Origin: Chara braunii
Lineage: Eukaryota > Streptophyta > Charophyceae > Charales > Characeae
Direction of reading: 5' to 3'
Length of the DNA: 35,853 bases
Assembly: GCA_003427395.1 (NCBI GenBank)
Contig: BFEA01000042.1
Location: 407,304-443,156, forward strand
Part shown: positions 11,657 through 22,691 of the stretch, one piece after another
How positions within the stretch are numbered: the first letter of the stretch is position 1
How the letters are laid out: each line of letters starts with the position of its first letter
Program-made: the position numbers and the translations under genes
The notes under the pieces: generated by a model
The model's input: the letters and a program-made list of their open reading frames with translations, nothing else
Databases searched by the model: none
Told to the model about the DNA's origin: nothing

Positions 11657-12849
11657 TGTGACGAACTACTTCCCAAACCCGTGCTATCTTTCGTACCCCT
11701 CCTTTTTGTATCATATCAACCCCATAAACCCCCCCGGTTTCGTTTTCTTGATTTCGGGTGCCACGTTTTTGGCCCCCATCTTTCGGGAGCCTTTACAATT
11801 CCCAGGTTCGGCTTTTCCTTTTGTAAATCGGGAAATACTAGGGAATCTACGTGCGCCTTAGCAAGCGCACTGGGAATTGGGTCCGGCGGTTGGGATTTCC
11901 GGGATAAGCGAAACTTCGACGTGTCCTTTTTGTGTGTGAATGTTCTCGGTCGCATCGGGGAAAACTCTCGGAATTTTGCAAGGATACGAATAGGCATAGG
12001 ACTTTCTTTTCCCGCATTGCTCTTTCGCGCGCGGATATGGTGATTTCAATTTTGAATTAGTTTAGGACGTAGGCGAGCTGTAACTGTTTTGGTGCCTTTT
12101 TCTTTTGTTTTTTGTTGACGGTGCCACGCATGCAAAAACTTCCTCCTCTCTGTCCCCCGCATCGCTCTCTCCCGAGCTCCTTTTTCCTTCCCCCTCCTCC
12201 TCCTCTCTTCTCGTAACTGTTTTTCTCCCTCCCTTTCTCTCTCCCGCTCAGTTCCTTGCGCGCCCATTTCCCCTTTCTTGATCATTTGAATATTGGACCC
12301 GTCTTGCGCTACTTCTCGCGCCTTTTCTTCTCTCCGAGCAAAGCTCGTGAAGTCCGGTCGATCCTTCAATTACTCTCGCCCACCAATTAGACCCAGGGTA
12401 CGGTAGGATCTGCCTATCGTGCGACGAGTCTAATTGATCAATCTTGAGTTTCAAAGCATCAACATGACTTCCACGAAGCGCTCCTCTCAAAGTCTTCTTC
12501 TCCTGCTTCTCCTCTTACACTTTGACTTTCACCCTGCATTCTCCCTCCTTGATCGCCACGACGGACTGTGGGATCTGGGCGAACCCCGTCGAGTTTACGT
12601 CAGCGGGGTGACGATCGCAGTGGTGGGAGTTAGCACGCGGCGACAGGGATCGTCGGTGCGGGTATGAGGATCGACAATTGGAGTTGAGTGAGTGGTTGGC
12701 CTAGGGCCATATTGGAATTCACGGCGAATGCGCCTTTGTTGTTGCGGATCTTTATCTTTGGTGTGAGTGTGCGGCGACAATGCCGAACTTCCTCTTTTTG
12801 GATCTTGTCCCCTTCTATCTCCCTCTCTCCCCTCTATCTATGAATGATG

Positions 12850-12922
<73 letters not shown>

Positions 12923-14130
12923 GGGAATGAGTCTGCATGTTGTTCCTGTGTGAAAGAACTTCTTCCGGAACTCTTCCATTAGTTTACTGGGTAGTCCCCC
13001 TATGCAGGAACCCCGCCTTCTTGTCTTGTGAACAGTGAATGCGCGTGTACTATTCAGTGATCCATCTTTTAATCTCCGTGCATATCTCATTTTCACACCT
13101 TCCACAGTGAATGCATGTATGGAGGTACGTGTCTTTTTGGAGTTGATTAGACGATTATTGTCGGGATCTTGTCCGAGAATGCAAGAGTGTTTAGATCTGT
13201 AATTCTGAGTGCGCTGCGCATGCCATCTGCCTTATACTGCACAACACCTGCACCTGACCAATTTGATGAGTGTTTTCTCTCTCTCGTGATTAAAAAAGGA
13301 TTGATTGGTGGTTGCGCGAGCGTTTCTTTCCTTGATGACGTCTCGGAGTTTTTGCAATTGATTGACATGTGGACTGACAAGCACCCTTCGATCGAGCGTC
13401 AGCCTCCTGTACCTCCCGTATCAACACGACCTTTTCCTTACAACGAGGAAAGGACGCGCGTATGTGAGTGGAACGTACGAGAAGCTGTCGCACAGATCGG
13501 CGGACGATACTACTTCCCTCCGGCAAACCGTTGTTTAGGGTTCGTAGAGGTTGGGTTTGTGATTATCGACACACACTTTCCACCCTGCTCGATATTGTTG
13601 CCATTCAATAGCTGATCGTCATTCCGTGGATGGCGGTGGCGCCCCATTCCGTGGATGGCAGGATGCGCGTATGTGAGTGTCAACATTTCGATCGCTACGA
13701 AGCAAAGGGTTTCCACTACCGAATACGGAGTGAAGACGAGCATAAGGAGAGAGGCACGTGGCCGAGACCCTCCACATCAGACTCGGAACTGACCAGCGAG
13801 CGACGTCCGGATTTGATACGAAAACGAGACACGCGAAGCGTGCCAAAGCCCTTCCGCTCTAAACGACGGGCCGTAGCGCGGTGGGAAGCTCGACAATACT
13901 TTTTGGATTGAATTTGGATTTTTTTTTTTTCGCGCCGTGTCCGCGCGCGCATTTCGCGACGCGCGAAAGCAACTGACTAACTTCATCGGACCAACACGGG
14001 GGATTTCAGTTCCGTATGTGTCCCCACACTCAATTTCCAAAAATCCTTGGCACACCCACCCTTGCTGTTTTTCTGGGCCTCTTTCTGCACATCAAGCACT
14101 CCGAACGAAAGACAACACAGGGTGTGAAGT
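11657..14130 (+). repeat. 5' LTR
   Basis: It starts TGTGACGAACTACTTCCCAA and matches 21261-23905 almost throughout. Compared with the 3' LTR it lacks about 165 bp near 12550 that carry a TATA box (CTGCTATAAATTCTGC). It also differs near 13620-13690, where a short duplicated CCGTGGATGGC block replaces other sequence. It seems to have lost its last ~10 bases: the 3' LTR ends GTTGCGCGTCACA, while here GTTG runs straight into the PBS. A CT microsatellite lies at 12853-12919. Confidence 0.92.
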
Positions 14131-14142
14131 TGGTATCAGAGC
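14131..14142 (+). other. Primer binding site for initiator tRNA-Met
   Basis: TGGTATCAGAGC directly follows the 5' LTR. It is the perfect complement of the 3' end of plant initiator tRNA-Met, the usual primer of plant gypsy and copia elements. It fixes the element's orientation as plus. Confidence 0.92.
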
Positions 14143-14227
14143 CGACACGTGTCGGTTCTGATGATAGTAATTCGAACTGGCGAGAGGTAGAAGAAGAAGT
14201 CCCCCACCCGCTCGCCGAGATCGCCCT

Positions 14228-14665
14228 GTGACCAGATCTATATCTGATGCTGCTGTACCAGCTATACCAATGGTGGACGGTAATAGGGTAGTGGTTAGTA
14301 TTCCTGCCCCTTTCCCCTTCTTCCCTAATCATACCCACCCCGAAGCTTGGCTGGAAGCCGTTGAAGCTCAAGGTTATAGCGTGGGTGATCTTCCCCGCGT
14401 TCTTACCTTGCTACTCCGTAATACGTCACATGACTGGTTTAGAAAACACACGTGGGTAGATTGGAATACTTTCAAACAAGCATTCTTGGCTCGATTCGAT
14501 ACGGTAAGTGAAGATGCCGCCTGGTACGTACTCAAAACTCGACCGCAAGGACCAGGGGAATTGCTGGCCGATTTCGTGGATCGATTTCAAACCACGTTGG
14601 ACAAATCTGGGCGAAACGAGAAATCCGCTCGAGATTTGTTCATCGATCACCTACGAAGTCGTTGA
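14228..14665 (+). pseudogene. gag (capsid-like) ORF, N-terminal part
   Basis: The 145-codon open frame's first ATG is at 14270. It contains the retrotransposon gag pattern: PEAWLEAVE, then HDWFRKHTWVDWNTFKQAFL, then GELLADFVDRFQT and FIDHLRSR. The capsid would assemble virus-like particles in the cytoplasm. The frame ends in TGA at 14663. A gag-like reading (Lys-rich, ending SAIIAKALN) continues in another frame for ~80 bases, so a frameshift is present. Downstream 14760-15040 shows patches of related coding sequence. Confidence 0.8.
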
Positions 14666-15044
14666 AAGGGAAACTACAGAAAAAGGTCCCGCCAAAGACA
14701 CACCAACTATCTGCTATCATCGCTAAAGCGTTGAACTAGACCTGGCTAATACAAAAAAATATATCAGTCCAGGAGATGAGGATATTACGGACACTATACA
14801 CGATGTAGCGGCTAAAAGGCGATCATGGTTGAGAGTGGTAGAACGGTTTTATCCCCACCCCGACCATGGCCTTCCCAACGGGATCGCTTTCGATATTCCG
14901 TATGTTTCTTTTTCCTCTCCCTCAATGAATCAACCGATAGCGGCAGTTAAGAGCGGAATCTCTCATGAACCTCCCTCGCCGGCCATAACGAACTTACATC
15001 TTGCCCAAATGATCCATACGGCCACTACCAAGCAGTCTGAATAG

Positions 15045-15320
15045 ATGAGCAACTTGATCCAAATGCAGGCCGCTCATATGGAGCGGATGAAACAGATAAT
15101 GAGCAGGCTAATTAAGCCTAACCCGGCCTCTGCTCGGCTTGCTCCCGCGTCATTTCCACTTTTGTCTGCCCCGCCTGCACCAGGATACACACCTCAGTTC
15201 CCTCACCCAGCTAACCCAGCGAGGAAGATCGAGTGTTTTAACTGAAAACAGCCCGGACATTTCGCCCGAGACTGTCCGCAGCCAAAGCGTAATCGGCCCC
15301 CACTTGTTGCGGCCCCTGTG
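15045..15320 (+). pseudogene. gag nucleocapsid region with CCHC zinc knuckle, nonsense mutation
   Basis: A Pro/Ala-rich linker leads to a zinc knuckle at about 15233-15277: the first Cys, then stop TGA, then the GHFARDC part with His and last Cys. The TGA (15242-15244) lies exactly where the second Cys belongs (Cys codons TGT/TGC differ from TGA by one base). The knuckle binds element RNA in related retroelements. The same frame continues past the stop toward the protease. Confidence 0.8.
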
Positions 15321-16158
15321 GCCCTGAATCAAGGACGAGTGCCCGCATTGATGGATACGGCCCAAGGAGGGGAACTCGTAGCATATGCTCCAGAACAGCT
15401 TTCCCCCTCGACGGCAACGACGTCGACATCGGGAGCTTCTTCCGCTGACGCTGCTGACGTGGTCGATCCACTTGAATATCTTCATCTTGTAGGAATGGTC
15501 GGAGCAATCCGATCTGCCCCTGATGACCTCGAATGGGTCGATCGCGAGTCCAATCCAGGTCCGCAGTTTCGGACGGGAGAAATTGATGTGTTAAGAGCAC
15601 TCAAGCAATTGGATATCCGTGTTCCGATCCCGGTGGGACATCTGCTCATCATATCCGAAACGGCGAATGATAAACTTTTGCAACATTGTCAGAAGAATCA
15701 GAAGCGCTTCACGTACCAGCGCATCCAACGAATGTTAAAGAAGAAGGAGGAGGAAAGAGAGGATGTTGCCCCACCCGAACCCGAAGCCTGCGAACCCGAA
15801 ACCGCACGTGTAGCAGCGATCTCTTTTGCAGAAAAGGATCACTTCGTACGAGTTCGGTCGGTACTGTGGAAAAGCGCGGAATGTGATTGTGAAGTTTGGA
15901 GCAAACCGTTTAACGCCCTTATCGACACAGGGTCCTCTGCAGTAGCTATCTCATTAGACACTGTCAGGAAGACGGGACGACTCGGATCCATTCTTCCTCA
16001 ATCTGGCAAAGACAATTATGTTTCTGTCGACAAGGAAAGCAATGAACATCGTGGGCGTTATTGAGAATGTGGCTGTGAAAGTCGGACGAGTACACGTCCT
16101 CGTTAACGCGCTCGTGATAGGCGTACGCTCCTATTCTGTACTATTAGGATTACCTTGA
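15318..16158 (+). pseudogene. pol: linker and retropepsin-type aspartic protease, broken
   Basis: The 248-codon frame contains an ALIDTGSSAVAIS motif (about 15916-15954), the catalytic D-T/S-G of a retropepsin. After a frameshift near 16040 the typical C-terminal end follows (IENVAVKVGRVHVLVNALV, then YSVLLGLP). A TGA at 16156 stands where the family normally has Trp. The protease would cut the Gag-Pol polyprotein. The N-terminal part is acidic and Ser/Ala-rich and not recognised. Confidence 0.85.
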
Positions 16159-16161
16159 GCA

Positions 16162-17397
16162 ATGGCAGTGGGCGCACGTTTGCATTTTGATTCCAAGCAA
16201 CTGGTGCTCACGCAAACTGGGGGAAAACCTCAGACTGTTCCTTTGCGAATCTCCACCCGAACGATAAAACGAACTTCTAACTCGGCTCAAATAGGGATGA
16301 TTCGATGCATTGATCCCGAGGAATATTCCTCCTCGGACATCGATAACGGAATCAGTGAACAGAAATACGAAGAAGAACTTCCTAGTGAGGATGAATGGAA
16401 GCACCTGGTCGAGCTTTTCGAACACGAAATTCCCGAAGAATTTCAAGTGTGCCCTGACACACCCCGAAGCTTCCACGTGGATTCAGGAGACAGCACGCTT
16501 GCGCCTCCGAAAGCCCAGGTCAGTCCTTCAGTCCTCCTCAGGGAACCCATATTACAAATGTCTGACCTGGCTGATGATCTGGAACCCACCTGTACCTTGT
16601 ACGAGGGAGCTCTTTCCTTACGAACACGTTATCAACAAACGGAACAGTATCTAAACGTTTCTGTTTTCCCACCCCGATCGTTACTAACAACGGGGGCGAC
16701 CATCACTTTGATTAAAAAAAAGGCAGAAGCGCCGGTAGATGACGTGCCTGATTTAATGCAGGAGATGACGGACTTGATAGGACTGACTGTGGAGCATATT
16801 TCGGCAGACTCGGAAACGGACGCCGAAGCTAAAGAAACCGAAATGATCAGCCTCGCCGAACCACAGATGATTGCGACCGTCTTTTCTGTTCGGACCAGCA
16901 GTTCTGTCTTTTTCAGTGTTTACGATCGAAGGGAGCAGCCGGTTGATTGGATCGATCTACCCCTTAAGACCCCTGGGGAATCAACGATCACCCTACCAAG
17001 CCACGTCCCCGCGGAACTTCGAAAGTCACTAATCGATGTTTTGAACGGTTATGCGGAGGTGCTGAGCATGCATGATAATGATATCGGCTTTACTAACGTG
17101 ATCGAGCATGCCATCCTCACAAGAGAACATCCACTGATTAGTTGCGCTCCTTACCAATACTCGCCAGCTCAAAGAGCGGCCGCTTTTCAGCGGATTAAGG
17201 AGTTTGAAGCTAATGGATGGATCGAACCCGCTATAGGTCCATGGTCCTTTCCTGTAGTAATCGTGCCTAAAAAGGCCAGAGGGATTCTCATTTGTATTGA
17301 TTATCGAAAATTGAATGATATCACGATAAAAAATGTGTACCCCCTCCCCCGGATTGATGAGTTGTTGGATGCGATTGGGAGCCCGATTTTTCAGTAA
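16162..17397 (+). pseudogene. pol: spacer and N-terminal reverse transcriptase
   Basis: The first ~290 codons form a long acidic protease-RT spacer. The RT fingers/palm start follows (about 17143-17390): AAFQRIKEFEANGWIEPA, PWSFPVVIVPKKARG, CIDYRKLNDITIKNVYPLPR and IDELLDAI. These are classic Ty3/gypsy RT blocks 1-3. The frame ends at a stop after SPIFQ. The RT continues from 17456 in another frame, so the gene is broken at about 17395-17455. Confidence 0.9.
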
Positions 17398-17455
17398 GTT
17401 TGATGTTCGCCATAGGTTTCATCATCTCCTTGTCTGAGAAGAAGATCGTCCGAAA

Positions 17456-18262
17456 ATGGCGTTTGTGCTTTTTGAAGGTACGTGGCAGTGGATTCGATGT
17501 CCGATGAGTATCTGCAACGCCCCCGCGACCTTTCAACGAGCCATGAATATGGCTTTTCATAATTTCGTGCGGAAGACTCGTTTGGCGCAAAGTATCATCA
17601 ACTACTGCATGATTGTATGCATGGATGACATTCTGGTGTACTCGAGTTCCTACGAGGGACACGTAGCCCACCTCGAGTGGGCTCTGTATGCGTTACGAGA
17701 TGTGGGTTTCAAGGTGGCGCTTGAGAAGTGTCAATTTTTTCTTACCACCATTTCCTTTCTGGGACACGTAGTAACCGACAAAGGGCTCCAACCAGAGCCC
17801 CAAAAGGTGGCAGCTATCAGAGATGCGCCGGTGTCTACGACTATCACGCAAGTTCGCGCCTTTTTGGGCCTGGCCTCGTACTACCAAAGATTTATCAAGG
17901 GATTCGCGGCGATCCCGGGACCCCTCACGAATCCGCTGCGCAAAGATCAACCGTTAATCTGGACGCCGGAGTGTGATGAAGCGTTCTCGAAACTCAAGGC
18001 CGTTCTCATTTCGGCTCCGGTCCTTATAAGACCGGATCCTGAAAAGTCTTTTGTTCTCATCACTGACTGGCCGCAAGAGGCAATTTCGGCGATCCTTGCC
18101 CAAGTGGGACTAAGTGGACTTGAGAGCGTGGTGGAGTATGCGTCCAAATCGGTGTCCGCCTGCAAGCGTAACTACGCCGCTCCAACAGGAGAATGCTACA
18201 CGGCTCTTTGGGGAATCAGTCACTTCCGCGTTTACCTGTACCCCCTTTCAGCTTCGTACTAA
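17456..18262 (+). pseudogene. pol: C-terminal reverse transcriptase and RNase H
   Basis: The RT palm and thumb are recognisable: CPMSICNAPATFQRAMN, then the catalytic box CMDDILVYS (first residue Cys instead of the common Tyr/Phe, both Asp present), then FLGHVVTDKGLQPEPQKVAA and FLGLASYYQRFIKGFA. RNase H (RT_RNaseH_2 type) follows with ILAQ, EYASKSVSACKRNYA and E-C-Y-T-A-L. The RNase H is cut off after FRVYLY, where related elements would continue. This truncation marks the left edge of the integrase deletion. Confidence 0.92.
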
Positions 18263-18329
18263 TAGCCTCCCCTGTGTCGACTACCGGGGTAACTCAGAAA
18301 TTGCCGAACCAGGGGGTAGAGACACGCGT

Positions 18330-18794
18330 ACAGCCCTCAAGGCCAAGGCCAAAAGGTACACCGAATTAATGGAGCGGGCCGTTCCGAAGCTAGCCTGAAA
18401 AAAACAAAGGATGACCGACCTGGCCCACGGTAGGCAGGTCCGTAGCTACGAGGCTCGGAATGGAAATGTTGGGCCCCAGCATCAATATAAATTAGGGGAC
18501 CTAGTGCAGGTACGTAAATGTGCACGCGACCGCAAACTCGCTCCCAAGTTCTCTGGCTGCTTTCACGTTGTCGAGCTCGGTCCTAATGGCGCCAACACCG
18601 TGCGCATCGCGCCTGAGACTAGTGTCAACCATAGCTCTGTCCCCATCGTCCGGCATACCTCCTACCTTCGTCTTCTCGCTCTCTCTCATCTTCCTCCCTC
18701 TCCCTCCTCCGAAAACGAGGAGAACGACGACGATCTAACTCTCTCTCCGCTCTCTCCTTCCTGCCCTTCCTCCTCCTCTCCGACCTCGCCATGA
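18330..18794 (+). pseudogene. pol: integrase C-terminal remnant; catalytic core deleted
   Basis: A frame 70 bases after RNase H reads AKAKRYTELMERAVPKLA, stop, then YKLGDLVQVRK, KLAPKFSGCFHVVELGPNGA and TVRI. This is the integrase C-terminal (SH3-like/GPY-type) domain of gypsy elements. The zinc-binding HHCC domain and the D,D-E catalytic core, normally ~300 residues, are missing between 18262 and 18330. The tail becomes Ser/Pro-rich and ends at 18794. Confidence 0.85.
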
Positions 18795-18815
18795 GTTTCA
18801 TCACGGAGCGGGCTC

Positions 18816-20303
18816 TTGACGAACAACTGTTGCAGCCACGTGGCCACTGCATATCTAAAAAATTCGGCAAGTTCGTCATCGGCTCAATACGGATCTTCGG
18901 TGATTGGCGCAGTTCTTCTGCGACGTGGGTGTGTGTGCTGCCGCCACATTTCAAATCGAAGGGAGCCCACGCGCAATGGTATTGGCGGAGGTAATCGCAG
19001 TTCATCAGCGAGCGGCTCCCGGAACGAGCCACATCACCACGGTTGCGGCGTTCAGCGGCGATATCAGCTCGGTCAACCCACGGTGGCATACCTCGATCTT
19101 GGCTTCACTGCGAGAGTAGACAGAGCAGGTCTCCAACGTGTGGCAGCACGGTCTCGCATGACCAGGACACAATCTCCTCCCGACCGTTGCACTGGATCTT
19201 GGCGACATCCGTCGTTCTTCGCGCGAGCCGCCAGTTACGATCCCCACCCTCGTCCCCTTCCCACGTCCCCAATGAACCACGCCGATCCCCTCGCTCCTCT
19301 CTCCATCTTCGGTCTTCCCTCTCTTTTCCCCACCTTCTGGCAATCCGATCTTCATCCTTCTCTTTCCTTCTCGTTCGAACCTCTCTCTGGCCTGCTTATT
19401 AACCCTGCGCATTGGCGACTGTGGCGTGAAACTTTTGACGAGCTGTCTTTCCGCTTGGCCAGAGTACAGGTGATGTGGACGCAGACCAGCGAGCATCCTG
19501 CGTGGATCAAAAATTTGGAGTTGTTGATCATCCAAACTTGGAGGACTAACGTCGAAGGCGATCTTCTCGGCTTTCTCTTTGGATCGGTACGGCCGGGCCG
19601 CCGCCAGTTGATTGCGCAGGAGCTCATCGCGCCGATCGTGCAATTGGCGGACGACCTCTCGCCCGACATCTATTCGCAAAGCGACGACAACCCTGCTCCG
19701 TACATTCTCGAGCGATCATTGGATCCGTACCTTCAGTGGACTGCATGCTTAGAGGAGCCCAGGGATGAAGATACTCTACCATCATGGCAGGAGTATCTGA
19801 AGCCGTACGACATCATCCCTCACGCCTTCTATCCGAAGGCGTAGGAAGTGGTGATCGACGATGACGACGAAGAAGACGACGACGAGGAAACGTCGGAGGA
19901 GGGAAGCTATAGCGAGTATAGCGAGGGCGAGCTGAGTGAAGAAGAAGAAGAGGAGGGGGAAGAAACCAGATCTGAATGGGAAGCCTTGCCGGAGGAAGCG
20001 GCGCGCACGGGCACGGAGGAGGAAGATCCGGAGGCAGCGCGAAGGCGCGAAGAAATTGTCACCGGGAAACACCAGCTGGAGTTCGCCAGTGGAGCCAGCT
20101 CCCGCATCCGTAACGATCCGACTAGGGATCCGGAGCCGCCGAAGCCCGAAGATGGCAACCCAGCAGCCGCCACCTCAAGCACCGCGCGACAGAGACGGAG
20201 TCGATCCCCCTCCTCCTCCAGCCCCACCCGTCCCCCTGTTTGCCCACGTACCAATGCGGGCGATAGGCCTTCGTCCTCGAACGTTAACCCGCCGTCCCGT
20301 TGA
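18816..20303 (+). pseudogene. Extra ORF downstream of pol, split by one in-frame TAG
   Basis: An open frame from 18816 to TAG at 19842 continues in the same frame to 20303. A plausible ATG is at 19272 (MNHADPLAPLSIFGLPSLFP). From there a folded-looking region with many Trp residues runs to the TAG. Beyond it lie a strongly acidic segment (IDDDDEEDDDEETSEEG) and an Arg/Ser/Pro-rich basic tail. No signal peptide or membrane helix is visible, so it is not envelope-like. I do not recognise a family. Its position between pol and the 3' LTR suggests an accessory ORF of this lineage. The TAG may be a mutation or a readthrough site; one copy cannot tell. Confidence 0.55.
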
Positions 20304-20587
20304 TTTTCTCACCCTCGAACAGATTCGCACCCCTGTCACCTTCCTCCCCCATCCCTTCCTTCCCCACCTCTTCCGCGACTTCTACTCGACCCGCCTACTC
20401 GCAACCGTCTATCCCCACCCATCCCTTCAACCCGCTGCCCCCTGCTGGCATATCCTGTTGTTCAGCGTTGTGTGGGAGCAATGCAACGTGGTAGAAGTCT
20501 ACTGGGTAGCTACGGGGACAATCCCCGACTGTCGCCACTACAAACTCTTTCGAGCGGCGCTCCTCCGCACCCTCTCCTCCTTCTAAC
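20304..20587 (+). other. Retroelement internal sequence, Pro-rich, not recognised
   Basis: Sequence between the extra ORF and the first adapter. One frame stays open to 20586 and gives a Pro/His/Leu-rich product, but the shift of frame after 20303 makes its coding status doubtful. It ends exactly at adapter sequence. Confidence 0.4.
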
Positions 20588-20625
20588 CTGTCTCTTATAC
20601 ACATCTAGATGTGTATAAGAGACAG
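20588..20625. other. Nextera mate-pair junction adapter (artefact)
   Basis: A 38-base perfect palindrome starting CTGTCTCTTATACACATCT and ending with its reverse complement. This is the known Tn5/Nextera circularisation junction. It is laboratory sequence left in the assembly, not genome. The bases right after it (20626-20660) repeat LTR sequence found at 13229-13262 and 23000-23032, so the join is chimeric. Confidence 0.98.
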
Positions 20626-20660
20626 GCCTTATACTGCACAACACCTGCACCTGACCAATT

Positions 20661-20790
20661 NNNNNNNNNNNNNNNNNNNNNNNNNNNNNNNNNNNNNNNN
20701 NNNNNNNNNNNNNNNNNNNNNNNNNNNNNNNNNNNNNNNNNNNNNNNNNNNNNNNNNNNNNNNNNNNNNNNNNNNNNNNNNNNNNNNNNN
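20661..20790. other. Assembly gap (130 N)
   Basis: A run of 130 Ns bordered on both sides by adapter or adapter-joined sequence. The true distance and order across the gap are unknown. Confidence 0.99.
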
Positions 20791-20822
20791 CTTATACACA
20801 TCTAGATGTGTATAAGAGACAG
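20791..20822. other. Partial mate-pair adapter after the gap (artefact)
   Basis: CTTATACACATCT joined to its reverse complement and ending GAGACAG. It is the same junction adapter as at 20588, missing its first six bases. Confidence 0.97.
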
Positions 20823-21260
20823 CTATTGGCCCATTCCAACTAGGAGATAGATCCCGATCGCATCACTATTCCTCCCCCCCCCCCCCCCCCCTCTCTCCAT
20901 CTAACCCTTAGGGGAAAACGACACGGATCAGTGAGCGTCGCGAAGATCATGCCATTGATGATGACGTCAACCTACGCTCTGATTCGACCGGCAGCGATAA
21001 CTGGGGTGCGGAGCACACGGAGAACAGGTGGACGATGATGGCGTCACCTGGACGACCATCGATGATTCCAGCAGCACGAACCATCAGAACAGTGAGAAGA
21101 TTGCAATTGAAGATGACGTCAACATGGACTTTGGCTAGATCGTTTGTTGATACGCTTGGTTCCTCATGCATCACTCTGTTCTCTCTCTCCCTCTCTCCTT
21201 CTCCACCATAACACGCAATCAGGAGATCGCATGATTTTGGAACCCCCTGCGCATCACATA
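20823..21260 (+). other. Retroelement 3' internal region before the 3' LTR
   Basis: It contains a C homopolymer (about 20873-20891) and sequence without recognisable coding potential. No clear polypurine tract is visible immediately before the 3' LTR; the bases there (CCCCTGCGCATCACATA) are not purine rich. Because it follows a gap, its linkage to the coding part is inferred. Confidence 0.5.
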
Positions 21261-22619
21261 TGTGATGAACTACTTCCCAAACCCGTGCTATCTTTCGTAC
21301 CCCTCCTTTTTGTATCATATCAACCCCATAAAAACCCCCGTTTTGTTTTCTTGATTTCGGGTGCCACGTTTTTGGCCCCCATCTTTCGGGAGCTTTTACG
21401 ATTCCCGGGTTCGGCTTTTCCTTTTGCAATTCGGGAAATACTTGGGAATTTACGTACGCCTTAGCGAGCGCACTGAGAATTGGGTACGGCAGTTGGGATT
21501 TCCGGGATAAGCGGAACTTCGACGTGTCCTTTTTGTGTGTGAATGTTTTTTGTCGCGTCGGGGAAAACTCTCGGAATTTTGCAAGGATACGAATAGGCGT
21601 AGGACTTTCTTTTCCCACGTTGCTCTTTCGCGCGCGGATATGGTGATTTCAATTTTGAATTGGTTTAGGACGTAGGCGAGCTGTAACTGCTTCGGTGCCT
21701 TTTTTTTTTTTTTTTTTTTGACGGCGCCACGCATGCAAAAACTTCCTTATCTTTGTCCCCCGCATCGCTCTCTCCCGAGCTCCTTTTTCCTTCCCCCTCC
21801 TCCTCCTCTCTCCTCGTAACTGTTTTTCTCCCTCCCTTTCTCTCTCCCGCTCAGTTTCTTGCGCGCCCATTTCCCCTTTCTTGATCATTTGAATCTTGGA
21901 CCCGTCTTGCGCTACTTCTCGCGCCTTTTCTTCTCTCTGATCAAAACTCGCGAAGTCTGGTCGATCCTTCGATTACTCTCGCCCACCAATCAGATGCAGG
22001 GTACGGTAGGATCTGCCTATCGTGCGACGAGTCTGATTGATCAATCTTGAGTTTCGAAGCATCAACATGGCTTCCGCGAAGCGCTCCTCTCAAAGTCTTC
22101 TTCTCCTGCTTCTCCTCTTATACTTCGACTTTCACTTTGCATTTTCCCTCCCTTGGCTCCCTCCTCGCTGCTATAAATTCTGCAAGCGCGCCCGCAAATC
22201 TCTCTTACGTTCTCGACTCTTAAGCTAGCTTCCGGGAAGCAGTGGCTAGGCAGAGTGTTTGGTGCGAGTCGGAAAGTCCTGTCGGGCTGACGATAGGCTG
22301 GCCAGTTGCGAGCTTAATCGCCACGACGGACTGTGGGATCTGGGCGAACCGTGCCGAGTTTACGTCAGCGGGGTGACGATCGCAGTGGTGGGAGTTAGCA
22401 CGCGGCGACAGGGATCGTCGGTGCGGGTATGAGGATCGACGATTGGAGTTGAGTGAGTGGTTGGCCTAGGGCCATATTGGAATTCACGGCGAATGCGCCT
22501 TTGTTGTTGCGGATCTTTATCTCTGGTGTGAGTGTGCGGCGACAAAGCCGAACTTCCTCTTTTTGGATCTTGTCCCCTTCTATCTCCCTCTCTCCCCTCT
22601 ATCTATGAATGATGAAGTG

Positions 22620-22691
<72 letters not shown>

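Noticed and set aside
14030-14371. Minus-strand ORFs across LTRs and gag-pol (for example 14030-14371, 15150-15600, 19005-19679)
   Set aside because: They overlap recognised plus-strand retroelement coding regions or LTR sequence and show no family similarity.
19848-20303. Acidic ORF as an independent nuclear protein gene
   Set aside because: It is in frame with the upstream ORF across one TAG and has no ATG of its own. It lies inside the retroelement.
20595-20815. ORFs with a CIRDR or LYTSRCV motif around the gap (also at 24810 and 24787)
   Set aside because: These are translations of the Nextera adapter and Ns.
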